DNA from: Clonostachys chloroleuca
Taxonomy: Eukaryota; Ascomycota; Sordariomycetes; Hypocreales; Bionectriaceae
NCBI GenBank assembly: GCA_037952775.1
Contig: JBANAY010000003.1
Location: 31,310,001 to 31,374,000 of the forward strand
Direction: 5' to 3'
Length of the DNA: 64,000 nt
The notes under the pieces were generated by a model. The model made no database searches. It saw only the letters and a list, made by a program, of their open reading frames with translations, and was not told the origin of the DNA. Positions 1 to 11,171 of the stretch are shown in pieces. Within the stretch, counting starts at the first letter, position 1. Each line of letters opens with the position of its first letter. The position numbers were made by a program, and so were the translations under genes.

Positions 1-1207
1 GCTAAAACACAAATACGTGTGTCTTTAAACGCCGCGCCTAGTTTCGGCTAAAATATGACATCGAGGCACTCCCTTGGTGCGTCGAGAGCCTCCGATGGAC
101 GCGAGAAAACCTTGCTACAGGCGCTCATCGTGGTATTGGGCCGCTGAGACATATCCAGGCCATAAATACCTATGGTGCTGGGGCCAGAGCGTCAGCTAGC
201 CCCCTGGGCCCGCGCTACTATCGCGACAAATTGAAAAGAACAAAGATTTCCCGTCTTACTCGAAAACAAACCTCATGCTTGCTTCATACCCCTTATGAAA
301 ATATCAATACACTATGCCTGCCTCTCTTACAATTGATGCAAGCAGGGCACGCCATTGCCCATCGAAAACATTAAAATTTTGACCTTTATATACTTTCCAT
401 GAAGACGACTTGTTGTATGGGAAACCTTCTGCAGATCTCATCTGCGATGAGCCATGAATGTGAGCAATGAAACGGAGTCGGTTTGAAGATAGCACGGAGT
501 CTGTTGGTTGGAATGGGTCAATGGTTACGAGCGATTTGTCTTCTTATACACTATATATATGGGAGGAAAAGTTTATCTTTTTTACGGGTAATAACGAAGC
601 GACTATGACCAGTGAGATGAGGTGAAAAAGCCGATGATGATGCAGGGTTTCGTGTCATGCTATACTTGCCCACCTATTCATAAGTCTAGTGAAGACTAGT
701 TTCCGGTCCCCGTGCAATAGTACTATGCAGGGTTGTAAGTGCAGTGCTGCCCCTGGCGGAATCGACACGGCCTCTGATCATCCGTGCGATGGGCGAGCTT
801 AGACGTTATGGATGATATCATTGTGGTCTCTCTGCTACTGTATGCGATGATCTTTGGCCATGTGGGAGACACAATGCTAAAGCTTGCTGGACATCCCCGG
901 TAACAAGCACCGTGTATTCAAATTCAGCGACAGGCACCTTTGACGCAGAGAGCATACAGTGTCCGCACTGTAGCGTGACTTGACCGTCTGTCGGGTCTGC
1001 GCTTTCCGCTGTGGGTCTCGCGGGAGCTTGGGCCACCCGAAAAGTAAACAAACAACACCCCCGCCAGTCTCAACGCGAAATCGTCCTTCCATTTCTTTTG
1101 ACATCATAACCAGCATTCCTGGACCTTACCATCCCTTTCCAACTCCATCCCAGCTTAAGATTACTGCCGGGATATTCCAATTTGCCAGGTCAAGCGCATC
1201 GCACAAG
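1..1207. other. Intergenic; 3' part is the upstream region of the next gene
   Basis: I see no gene here. Short open frames lack any recognisable motif. The last 130 bases or so (about 1080-1207) are rich in C and T and poor in G, as is usual for the leader of a filamentous-fungal gene, and they run straight into the ATG at 1208. The left end could hold the flank of a gene outside the window. Confidence 0.5.
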
Positions 1208-3449
1208 ATGTCGCCGCCACGACGCCGTTCCTCTCGGCTTGCCGCTGCTACTCCTAAGGTATGTTTGCTCTGTCGTGATCTCACCTGACCGCCTCGAGTC
1301 TTGGACGGGCTTTCGTTATCTGACCGTGGTCCATTAGGCCAGTAAAGCGAAACCAGAGTTGTCGTCTGTAAGCGAACACCATGAACCCGTCCAGACGCCC
1401 CGAAGATCCTCGAAGAGATCGCAGCAGCTCGAGCAGAGCACGCCTCAGGCTGCCCCGACCACGCCAGCTTCATCCGCGCTGAAGCCTCCCCACGATGAGA
1501 TGCACCCCAGCAAGTGCCAGGCATCAATGGCAGCACCGTCCTCGGCCTTGAGGCTTGGCTTTTCCGACATTAAGGCCTCGAGACATGAACAATCCGGTCT
1601 CCCTGGCTGTGCCCAGGGCACACCTACCAAGATTGGCCGGCCTCCATCGTCTGCTTTCACCTTTCGCTTTGTGCGCGGCGCCGCGGATATGAAGCTCAGT
1701 GAGAATGCTCAGCGTCTCATGGATGAGCTTCGGGAGCAGGCAAACAAGATCAAGGCGGATCTTGTGTCTCAGAGGGAGGCTGGTGGTGGAATCGATTTCC
1801 CAGCCATTCAGCCTGCCAGTGAGAAGAAGAAGCAGGGACGCTTTAGTGCCGCCCACGAGGCCGAGTTCAAGAAGATGGACTCGATTGAGAATCACGCGTC
1901 TGCCTGGAGAGCTACGCGAACCACACCCGTCAAGCCAAGCTTGAAGCGCTCATCATCCAAGGCTGAGCTGGATGCCGCTACTCCCACGTCCGCCAGGTCC
2001 AACTTGAAGCGGTCTCAAGCCAAGCCTGAAGCAGTCTCCACCCCCAACACGCGCCCCAAGTCGACTTTGAAGCGCACGGCGTCTCGTGCCGACCTGGACG
2101 GCGATGATGCCCAATCGAAGAATGATGCGGCATCCTCGGCTGCCAAGCCTCGCGGCACACCTCGCAATGAGCCTGTTTCTTCCTACGCTAAGCGAATCAA
2201 GAAGCACGTGGAGGATGACGCGTCGGCTGCTCGTCCCGTTTCTCGGGATAATAGCTCTATTCCTCGCCCCAAGTCGAGCGGGCAGGGTTCCACCGTGTCG
2301 ACCCAGTCTCAATCCAGCCTTTCGAGATTGATGAGCCCTACCAAGTCCTCTCGAGCTCACTTCGGTGATCAGGAGAAGCCTACCATTTCACTTGTTAAGT
2401 CGCCTTCGTTTTCCAATCTGAAGGGCACACCTCAACCTGCCACGGCTGCTGGCACCGCCTCGCCCTCCCGGTTTGCAGATGTTCGTCGCCGAATTATTAG
2501 CCCCGGACGCTTCCAGAAGGTCAAGTCAATTCTGCGTAAGAAGAGCTCAGAGCATAGCGAAGGCAAGAGTGCTATCCCGGGCCCTGCGATGCTGATGTCA
2601 CAAACCCCAGCGGCTCCCCAGGTTGAGAAAGACCTTCCCGCAGTCCCACTTACGACACCCCGACGCAAGCTGGCCAAGCAGGTGGCCTTTACACCAGAGA
2701 CGAAGCGAGCTGCCGAGTGTCAAGACTCTCCATCCCCGCAGAAGCCACTTACATTCCAGGCTCGATTGGCCAAGAAGAAGGCAGAGCTGCAACAAGATTT
2801 CTCGTCTATTGATGAGATACTGGTAGACTCGACTGCAAGCGAAACTTCTGATGTGGCGTATCCCGACCTATCCGCATTCAAGACGCTTACGGAGTCCGCC
2901 GACGAAAAGAAGGCACCGAAGCTCCCCGAGTCTGTTCCTGGAACATTTACATTCCGATCAGACCACACTATTAGTTTCGGAGCCGCTTCATCAACTGGGT
3001 TCGGTGCATCTCCTGGCCAGTCTAGCGTGCGCCAGGTCAGAAGCTCTATTGCCCCGAAGGCGACAAGCATGCCTGGCAGCTTTCCAGCTTTGCCTTCCCC
3101 CAGCACACATCCCAATAAGGAGAATAGGGCCCCGCCCCCATCAAATATTATTCTTGGAGTTCCCCATGGGATGTCAAACAAGAAGCGCCACAGGGCAACG
3201 TGGGACGAGGAGGATGCAGAGAAGGAGGCTGCTGAGCGGGCAGCTAAGAAGGCGAAGAATGAGCATGTTCCTGAAGGCCAAGCTTTGCTTGCCCCTCGCC
3301 TGGTTGGAGCCACCCCAGGCAGCGTTAAAAAGACTCAGGTGGGACGTTCGGTGAACAAAACTCCTGGCTCGGCAACTCCTAGCAAGAAGCGTGCTGGCTT
3401 GAGTATGAGCCGCCTTAACATGCTTGCTCGACCTAAACACCGGGCCTAG
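1208..3449 (+). CDS. Basic, Ser/Pro/Lys-rich low-complexity protein, probably nuclear
   Basis: Two exons, 1208-1258 and 1338-3449, joined in phase 0 across a 79-nt GTATGT...TTAG intron, giving about 720 aa. The start is supported by the short first exon encoding MSPPRRRSSRLAAATPK. I do not recognise a catalytic domain. Visible features are a basic N-terminus, a short helical segment around residues 115-150 with alternating acidic and basic residues, several repeated SxLKRS-type motifs around residues 200-250, an FTFRSDHTISFG motif near residue 530, a charged Glu/Lys/Ala helix near 630-650, and a basic C-terminus (SKKRAGLSMSRLNMLARPKH). The FTFR motif and basic tail are shared with uncharacterised fungal orthologues. 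The composition suggests a chromatin- or spindle-associated protein, but that is inference. Next gene on the same strand starts about 600 bp downstream. Confidence 0.8.
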
Positions 3450-4047
3450 ATGGGCTCGTCCCCTGGGTAGTAGTCACTATGTCGTCTGACGCAGCTATGA
3501 CTTGATGACAAGCGGTGTTTAGGGCGAACATGGAGTTAGCTTTGCGTTACATATTTTGTTGGGTGGTTGCTCACCGTCTGCTCGTCGTGCATATTGAGCC
3601 AACTTCAAAAGCTGCGTATCGTGCGCAGCAGATTGATTCATTTTTCGGAGTTATGTGTAAATTATTGTATGATTTCGGGTTTCTTTGCATTAGTTCAAAA
3701 GGTCACAGAACATGGAGTTTTAAAGGAAAAGGAAACGGTTTCGCGGATTACAGGCGGTACAAAGATTGGAAGTTTGAACAAACAAGAAAGACTAATTACT
3801 TTGCGCTTCCATATTCCTTCTCTACGTGATGATGGTTCCCCTCGTTCCTGCCTAGGCGAAAGGCAAACAGACACATGATTGCATGATTGCCAAGTACCTT
3901 CACCCAGCCGTGACATATTCAAACTTGTCCCCTTAAGCATCTATTTTCAATGGCTCTGGCTTCACTGTGCTACTTTAAACTTAGCCTTCCTTCGTTTGTG
4001 CTCTCCCTTTCGGCTTTTACACTCCTTCGTCATTCATCGCTGCGGTC
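3450..4047. other. Intergenic: 3' flank of preceding gene and promoter of LIM gene
   Basis: Open frames here have no homologous look. The last 100 bases or so are CT-rich (for example the cttccttcgtttgtgctctc stretch), consistent with the LIM gene's leader. Confidence 0.5.
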
Positions 4048-5478
4048 ATGACCTCCACCACGTCTGCTAACCTTTTCACATGTACATTCTGCTTCCGCCT
4101 GTCTTCTGGCCCGCCGCAAATCCTGGGCCGCTCTGCCCGTCTCGCCTGCAAGGCCTGTTGCACGACCCTGCTGGACCTCTCCATTTACTGGGTGTGTGGG
4201 GAGCTCATCTTCCGCGGGGAAGACTGCGTCAGCTTCGGTTGGTGTTTCTGGCACAAGGCCTGCTACGGCTGCCTGCTCTGCGGCAACAGGCTCGTCCACC
4301 GCGGTGTCAAGATACCTGCGCTCTTTGCGGGAGAGCCTAAGCAGAAGAATGGGCGAGGGAAAGAGTTGACAGAGGCGCCCATATGTGCGCCTTGCATGGT
4401 CGACTCTGAGGTGGATGGGGTAAACGAGGAGGTCTTGGTCAAAAGAGGGCTGAGGCGTGTGGAGAGGTACGATGCCGGGGTGACGAGGAAGAGATGGGAG
4501 GAGCGGGAGGGAGAGGCAGGGAGAGACGGCAGTAAAGGGAAAGCAAGAGCCGCAAATCTGGAGACGGGGAAGCTGTCACGAGGTTTCGGGATAGATGGGA
4601 CTGGTGAAGGCGCATCACAGGACTCGATTATATGGGTGAATCTTTTCGACCCGATCAATGGGCCGTCTTTCAAACCGAGTCCGCTGAAACCTGTTCCTTG
4701 GTTCCAGCCAAGAGCTCTATCTACAAGTGCGTGGGATCAGGAACTTCGGTTATCTTCCAAAGCGAACAGTGAAACACGAAGCTCTCTACACTCTGACAGC
4801 ACTCGATCTGGCACTCCTACGATACGGTTCACACGTTCACCTAGTCTGGATGGCAGAGATGCAATTCTACCAGCGTCGCGGGAAATCCCACCGACAACAA
4901 CAGCAAGCGAGACCCCCTTTTGGTCTGTGGATTCAAGTGCTGTGAGCTTCAAACGACAGCCCACTGTTGTAAGAGAAGAGCCGCTCCAACGCCCTTCATC
5001 ACGACTGAAGCCACGGACACGCGGGTCCGAGACGCTTTGTTCTGCGTATTTGACGCCGCCAGAATTTCCAGATTACCCCAGCACATCAGAGCTCACGGCT
5101 GAGGCGGTGACTTCCTCGGCCTCGACGGCGACAGCTAAGATCATTACACGATTGACCCAACTGCAGCGTGAGTATGATGCGCACTCATCAGAATACGTGG
5201 AGGAATACCATCCTATAACCTCCATAGACCAGAAGAGATATGAATCTTCCCCGCCGCCACTGGAGCTCGCAAGGAGAAATACCGTCCTGGATTCAGTAAC
5301 GGCGCGTACAACCACACCGCCGAGCACTGCTGCTAGCCCTCCCCCTCCGAGTAGATCGTCGGAGGGCACAAGGTCATCGGAGAGAAGCAGGACTGGGTCA
5401 AGAGCTCGAAGCACGCGAGAAAGTGGAAAATTACGAAGCGTAGGAGCCGAGCTGAGGAAGTTCTTAACTGGACGATGA
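4048..5478 (+). CDS. LIM-type zinc-binding protein
   Basis: Single-exon gene of 476 aa. The N-terminus is a cysteine-rich zinc module: Cys12/Cys15, then Cys34, Cys37/Cys38, then Cys50, Cys60, Cys66, and the LIM-like core His69-x2-Cys72-x2-Cys75-x2-Cys78, followed after a loop by a CAPC pair near residue 115. This matches the H-x2-C-x2-C-x2-C spacing of LIM domains, which are protein-protein interaction modules and do not bind DNA directly. The remaining 350 residues are low-complexity, rich in Ser, Thr, Arg and Pro, and presumably disordered, ending in a short basic segment (LRSVGAELRKFLTGR). The partner and pathway cannot be read from sequence. It lies on the same strand as both neighbours with separate upstream regions, so it is an independent transcription unit. 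Confidence 0.8.
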   Translation: MTSTTSANLFTCTFCFRLSSGPPQILGRSARLACKACCTTLLDLSIYWVCGELIFRGEDCVSFGWCFWHKACYGCLLCGNRLVHRGVKIPALFAGEPKQKNGRGKELTEAPICAPCMVDSEVDGVNEEVLVKRGLRRVERYDAGVTRKRWEEREGEAGRDGSKGKARAANLETGKLSRGFGIDGTGEGASQDSIIWVNLFDPINGPSFKPSPLKPVPWFQPRALSTSAWDQELRLSSKANSETRSSLHSDSTRSGTPTIRFTRSPSLDGRDAILPASREIPPTTTASETPFWSVDSSAVSFKRQPTVVREEPLQRPSSRLKPRTRGSETLCSAYLTPPEFPDYPSTSELTAEAVTSSASTATAKIITRLTQLQREYDAHSSEYVEEYHPITSIDQKRYESSPPPLELARRNTVLDSVTARTTTPPSTAASPPPPSRSSEGTRSSERSRTGSRARSTRESGKLRSVGAELRKFLTGR

Positions 5479-6799
5479 CGATGCTTCGGTAACATGGAGT
5501 TGTAGGAGCATTGGAATTGGCATTGACTTTGAACTTCAGCACCCCTAATAGCACGTTTAAGATTATACTTTACTTCAGCAGCATTAGGTCGAATGAGATT
5601 CGTCAACTAGTTGTCGTCAACTCACTAGAGCAGACTCGTCCGCCCTTGGTTAAGCTGAGCTATCCCTTTGCATGTTGTAAAGTACGGATCCAGTATAGCA
5701 CCTATGATATGCTCCGAAATACGGACGAAGCTATGCGGGGGATGCACAGAGACGGCAGTGCCGATCCCGGATAATGAGCGGGAAAAGGACCTACTGCTGA
5801 GACCTTGGTTGGTTAATTACGTACTCGAGCAGCTTTGGCAGCAAGAATAGCCCTAACCGTGCTGTTGGTCGACCACAAAAAAAACCCAGCGAATATGACG
5901 AAATTAGGCGAGCATCCGGCTGCACGAAAATTTTGCTCTCCCACGGGCTCACTAGCGGGCGCTGGTTTCGAGACAGGTAATTTCAGGAGGCTGCATTGGT
6001 AAGAGAATACTACCCAGGCCGGCAGAGACGTGCGAATGCATGTGAAGCCTGTGCGCCTCGACGGAGAGTGAGGCAGAGGGCGATACGATGGTGGCAGGCA
6101 GGGAGTCGAGGCCACACTGTGTGACACACTGTATTCTGGCCATCGGCCATGGTTTAGTAATTAAACCCTGAACGAAGCTTGCACAGTACCCGTTGCGAGG
6201 CTTCCTTGGAGTTTGGACCAGCCGGTGTGGCGAGGTTAATTTAATAGGAGGCGCTTCCCTGGCCAGCTAGTGAGGAGTGAGAAATGACACAAAGCGGCGA
6301 TGATCGCGGCATGTGCAGTTGTTCAACACGAAGAAGTCATGGTGACGCCCTCACCCATGCAAAGGGCAAGGTGCCACGGTGCGGACACAGTGCCGCATGC
6401 AAGATCCGGCCCTGCTGCTGGGGGGTCAACCCCTCTAAAACGCTGGAAATCAGGCATCCGATGTGCAAAACAGGCCCCATAAGCCAGTGCACGCAGGTGC
6501 TCTGAGCCCTTGGTGCCGCAGGCATTCCGGCACTGGCTCCAGCGCCGTCTGCCACCATCCCCACTCCCCCAGCCTGCTGCCCCCCCCCAGTAGGTGCGAC
6601 TCTTTACCCTCGAAACTGCATCACAGCTTTCTGCTTCCCCCGGTGGTCCAAACCCTCTTTCCCTCATCCACGGGTCATGCGACGTTGACGCTACGTCTTT
6701 CTTCCTCTCCACCTCCCGAAGCTGCTGCAAGCGCTCTTCTTCACTGTCGCCAATTCATCCTTTTCGCCTTGAAAGAAGGCGATAAGCCAGGCGACCAAG
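5479..6799. other. Intergenic: promoter and pyrimidine-rich leader of the STM1-type gene
   Basis: No convincing gene. From about 6580 to 6799 the + strand is strongly C/T-biased and lacks long purine runs, typical of highly expressed translation-related fungal genes. Several overlapping frames of 60-135 codons here are simply GC-rich sequence without stops. Confidence 0.5.
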
Positions 6800-8472
6800 A
6801 TGTCGGTCGCCTCTAAGGTGCGTTTGTTCTTGCTCTAGTATTTTTTTTTTGTGTGTGCCCTCCATATCATCACCTCAGCACCTTTTTGTGGCCCGTTGCC
6901 TCGAGGTGCCGTGCCACGAATTCGACCATGCAATTGCGACCGCCAACGGGCGCTCCGAATTTGCTGCTTTCCTTCTTCCCTTATGAAATATTTCCTCTCC
7001 CATCGGGGTATTTTACAACTTATGGAGGGGAACCCTGGCTGACTTGTGCTCGCAGAACCTGTTTGCCTACCTCGGTACGATTCTTTTCTCATGATCCTTC
7101 CGCCCTCCCCCCTTTGCGAAGCGGTTACCTCTGATGGCCACCTTGAGCGATGAATATCGAGGGTTTGATTGCACCCTCGTTGCTTGTCGTGTCACCGGAG
7201 GACCGTTATGTGATGGGTTAGATGCGGGGGAGGGGGTTGCGGATGGATATGATGGCGTATACTTGGGCAACAACGCTAACAAACATACCTCTGGGCGTTT
7301 AGGCAACGACGACGATGGCGAGGAGAAGATCCCCGTCCCCGTGAAGACCGTCGATAAGCAGAACCCTCGCACTGCTAAGCGCAACGTTGAGCCCCAGCCT
7401 CCCACTCGCGGTCCTGGTGGCAACCGCCGTGGAGGTCCTGGCGGTAACGAAGGTGGTGAGTTGATATATATCCCTCTTACCCCTCCTAGGGGCGGCTTGG
7501 CCTTGGTCGTGCTCCCAGGTCCAATTGAACCTCTGGCTAACATGTCCCTCTCATGGTTTCAGCCTTCCGTGATCGTGGTGCTGGCTCTGAACGCAACCAC
7601 GGCCGCTCCACAGAGGAGCAGTCTGGTCCCCGAGGACCCCGAGGCGGTGCCGGTGCCCGTGTCCGTGGTGGTAAGTTCCAATGTTACTATCAAAGTACAT
7701 GTGATGTGCGCCCGCACATCATTCATTGTTGGCGTAAGCACCCCTTGAAGCCAAAATGTCTAACATGACTGTTTCATAGGCCGTGGCTCCCGTCGCCCCC
7801 GTGACAGTGATGACCGTCACACCAAGTCCGCTACCCAGGGGTAATTATTCCTTCCATTCCAGATATTGACCTTGTTTCGTCGAGCTAACTGTGCATCATA
7901 GTGGCTCCGATAAGCAGGCCGCCGCCTCTTGGGGCGCTACTGAGGGCGACGCCGAGCTGAAGGACGAGCAAGCCGGTGATGCCATCGCTAAGAGCGAGCA
8001 GAAGGATGCCGCTGCTGAGGACGCTGCCGAAGAGCCCGCCGAGCCTGAGGACAAGTCCGTCTCCTACGCCGAGTACCTCGCTCAACAAGCCGAGAAGAAG
8101 CTCAGCCTCGAGGACTCCCTTAACATTCGTGAGGCCAACGAGGGTAGCAAGCTCGACAAGAAGTGGCAGAACGCCAAGCCTCTCGAGAACCACGAGGAGG
8201 AGTACCACGCTGGTGGCCACGGTAAGAAGCAGCGTGAGCGTGAGCGCAAGGTCAAGCAGACCGTTGACTTCGACCCCCGCTTTGTCGAGCCCGAGCGCAC
8301 TGGCCGTGGTGGCGCCCGTGGTGGCCGTGGTGGTGGCCGTGGCCGTGGCGACCGTGGCGAGGGACGTGGTGGACGTGGAGGCAACTTCCGTGGCGGCCGC
8401 GGCGGCCGTGATGCTCCTGCTGCCTCCATCAACACTAAGGATGAGTCTGCCTTCCCCAGCCTCGGCAAATAA
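6800..8472 (+). CDS. STM1/Oga1/SERBP1-family ribosome- and mRNA-associated protein
   Basis: Six exons: 6800-6817, 7056-7074, 7303-7455, 7563-7670, 7780-7840 and 7902-8472, all with GT-AG introns and consistent phases, giving 309 aa. The spliced N-terminus MSVASKNLFAYLGNDDD is the conserved Stm1 N-terminal motif. The middle carries RGG/RGPRGG stretches and the HABP4/PAI-RBP1 region, with the SYAEYLAQQAEKKL segment. The C-terminus is a dense Arg-Gly repeat (about residues 258-290) closing with AFPSLGK. Family members bind idle 80S ribosomes through the mRNA channel and protect them under nutrient stress. RGG tracts bind RNA and are usually arginine-methylated. Introns 1 and 2 are unusually long (238 and 228 nt) for this window and could carry regulatory or snoRNA elements. 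Codon use in the last exon is strongly biased, as expected for high expression. Confidence 0.92.
7158..7179 (+). other. Perfect hairpin inside STM1-type gene intron 2
   Basis: CGAGGGT (7158-7164) pairs perfectly with ACCCTCG (7173-7179) across an 8-nt loop. It sits in the middle of the 228-nt intron 2, just after a GCGATGA sequence that only loosely resembles a snoRNA C box. It is seen directly in the sequence. The function is unknown. Confidence 0.35.
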
Positions 8473-9284
8473 ATGCCGCCCGGTATATCTCACACGTCGG
8501 ATGTGAGTGCAACCCCTTTACGATCTCGCCGTCATCTGGGTGCGTCTAGGAATAGGATAGGGGGTTTGCCTAGGACATCTAAACCATAAATTCCCTCTGG
8601 TTTAAGATTGTTCGATGAATGTCAAAAAAAGAATTTACTGTTTGGAACTCGCAAAGATTGAAGAAAAGTGAAAAAAAGGGACTAAAAAATATAACTGAAC
8701 GTAACGAAATACGCTGACCATAGGGTTTGTCTTTGTTGGTTCATTGGGCTGTGCTTGGGCGGTTATCTGGGAGGGGGAGCCTTAGGAACAATTTATTATA
8801 TCTGTTTTCCCTTATTACTCCACTTGCTGATGCTCGCTCCCCTTGCCTGCCCAGGTCTTCTATAGGTATATGAAAAGAACTTTTTTCTATTTTACCTCTT
8901 TTTCTGGCTACCGTGTAGAGATGCTACTCAAGTGACTCGTCCCGTCGTGATACATGATGTTGTTAGTGTGTTAGATCTCGAGATCTGGGGGTACTCTCAC
9001 TCTCGAGCTGTCTTCGTGTTTGGGCATCTTGGATGTTTGCTCTTATGCTTGGAAGCTCGACGGGTGATAAATTGTTACTTGAGGTATGGACTATGCTATC
9101 AGAGCACACATCGGCCACACCGCAGTGGAACTTACACATGTCCATGCCCATGCCGAGGGAAATGCGAATGACTTTTTCATATTTTCAAGAGGCTTTGGTC
9201 TCACCTTTTATTTTAAACTTGTATATCCGGACGTTATTTAGTTTACTTTCACTTTCACCTTCACTTTAACTTTTTTGCTTTTAC
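8473..9284. other. Intergenic: 3' flank of STM1-type gene, AT-rich
   Basis: AT-rich sequence with A runs and T runs after the STM1-type stop codon (about 8620-8700 and 8880-8900), fitting a 3' UTR and polyadenylation region. A short CTTTCA/CTTCAC tandem patch lies at about 9243-9270. I see no gene. Confidence 0.45.
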
Positions 9285-10060
9285 GCCTTGAGGATGCTCA
9301 TCAGCTACTTGACGATCTCGTCACCGACCTGTGGTCTGGGCCTCCTCGGTCTTTCATCAAGGGGTATGAATGCAACAAGTGATGTCGAGAAGAAGACTTC
9401 CTGTGGATAGGCTCGTAGAGAGTACCGTTACTCTTACTCTTCCCCGTTGGGGATGACGCTGGCCCTGTCGATGATGTCGCCGAAGAGGTTGCTTGTGACG
9501 ACGACGCTGTTGAGTTTCCTGACCATGATCATGGCAGCGCTGTGGATGAGTTGGTTGCTCGACATTGAGGTTCTGGGGGGGGACACGGCGCTTAAAACGT
9601 CTCGGCCGCGACCTTGCTAGGGACCAGGGCGTCTGCCTCGTCGAGGGACTAGACTTTGGTCTCGCCGAGGTGGATGCTGCTAGTGAGCTCGCGGACGATG
9701 ACGAAGTCGGGTGCCCCAGCAGGCGCTGGGCTTGAGGGGGGAGTGGTCGACGAGGGCGTCGGGGGACAAAGGAGAACGGAGGGGCAATGGCTTCAAGGAT
9801 TTAGTCGGTGAGGGGAGAGTCGGCTGCGTCGATGGATGACTGGATATAAGTGTTGAAAAGGGGTTTGATTGCTCGAGGTAGGGAGTATACACTTACACCT
9901 CCCATCAGGTGCTCCTAGAGATTGAACTTGCCCGCGCTGAGCTTGCTAGACCCCAATTGTCTTGAGAATCTGCATCGGCCCTTGGCAGAATTGGGAGACG
10001 TCTCTAGGATCAATGACTCATAGCTTGATACCCTCGGCAATGACCTGGGATCTGGGAGTC
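9285..10060 (-). pseudogene. Decayed 3-isopropylmalate dehydrogenase (LEU2-like) copy
   Basis: Minus-strand translation in shifting frames gives the fungal isopropylmalate dehydrogenase motifs in the right order. Near 10050 there is VIAEGIK. Near 9945-9895 there is SAGKFNL-stop-EHLMGG, followed by a probable intron (about 9842-9896, GTAAGT...CCAG). Next come SSIDAADSPLTD-stop-ILEAIAP (about 9840-9785), DALVDHSPLKPSACWG (about 9755-9715), DFVIVRELTSSIHLGE (about 9710-9665), SNLFGDIID and SVIPNGE (about 9490-9440), LYEPIH (about 9425-9405) and QVGDEIVK-stop near 9320. The substrate-binding loop region before SLVD and part of the NAD-binding section are missing. There are at least three stops and several frame changes. 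A retained intron means it came from a genomic copy, not from mRNA. The intact enzyme oxidises 3-isopropylmalate in leucine synthesis. This copy cannot encode it. Confidence 0.85.
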
Positions 10061-11171
10061 AAAGCGAATTGCATTGATTGTGAGGGAGCGGAATGCCGCC
10101 CACCGCAGGAACCATTGTGGTCTCCTGCGAGTACGACAATTTTGTGTTCTACCATCATGTCTCCCTACAATTGAGGAGCTATTTTCTAATTACTCGACGG
10201 ACTTGAATGGAAATCAAACAGGATTTTCCAAAACAAACAAGTTTGCTCGGAGAGGTAGCTGGCGAGGAGGCGGGAGAGTGTGTACTGGGGGCAGCTTCCA
10301 TCGACATCGGCGGCGGTGTATCGCTTCTCTGCCCCGCACATCATCTTTCAACATGGCTATAGCACCCCTCACCGACATCGGCTCAACTGCAGCACAGCAC
10401 CCTCTCTAGTACTCGTTGCCTTTGTATTGCATTCTATAGCTAGGTATACCCAAATAATCCCTTAACCTACTGATACATCGATCAACATTATGTAGTCTGC
10501 TCGTGCCCTTGAAGAGTGACGGAGGCAAAGGCGAGAGGCGGTAAGGGAGGAGAGGGGGCCCGTCCTGGGGAGAATGAAGGGGAGCTTCAGGCCGTTTCCT
10601 CCAGCTTCGATGGCTTGCAGCAGCGTCAGGGGTCAGGTATAGCCCCTCCTGCCTCTGTTCCAAGGCGAGGAATGACCTGGCCGGGCGCTGGGCACACATG
10701 CGTACACACCAAGGAAATTTTCACTGGCATGTGCATCCTCATTGCCTATCTGAGAGATACCTACAGATATCTCCTGCATGGCCAGCTTTGACTGTGGGGA
10801 AACAAGGCCGTTCAGGCACCTCTTGACTGGCAACACATCACCCAGGTGCTGCATTGATACCCGGTTCACACCAGCCAGCAAATAATCGTAAGACCCACGA
10901 TAGCACACCAAAATCAGTGGCCATTGGGCCTTCGGTGCAAACATATAAGTCTTAGACCACCAGCGGGCAAGTCATTACTACCTAGGGTATTTGTCATATG
11001 CGTTTGCGTAGCTTTTCTTCCATATATCGTCATCATAGCAGGCAGGGAGCCCGTCTACTCTATACCACTACATTGAAACCGAAACAGAGGCAACGCCAAA
11101 CAATCGCTACCCAGACATGCCAGAATGCAACAAAGGGACAAAGGGACTACACAGTTCCAACCATTACAAAC
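10061..11171. other. Intergenic, nothing recognised
   Basis: Between the LEU2-like remnant and the 3' end of the PHD gene. Frames of up to about 110 codons show no domain or family motif. No repeat or RNA gene was recognised. Confidence 0.4.
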
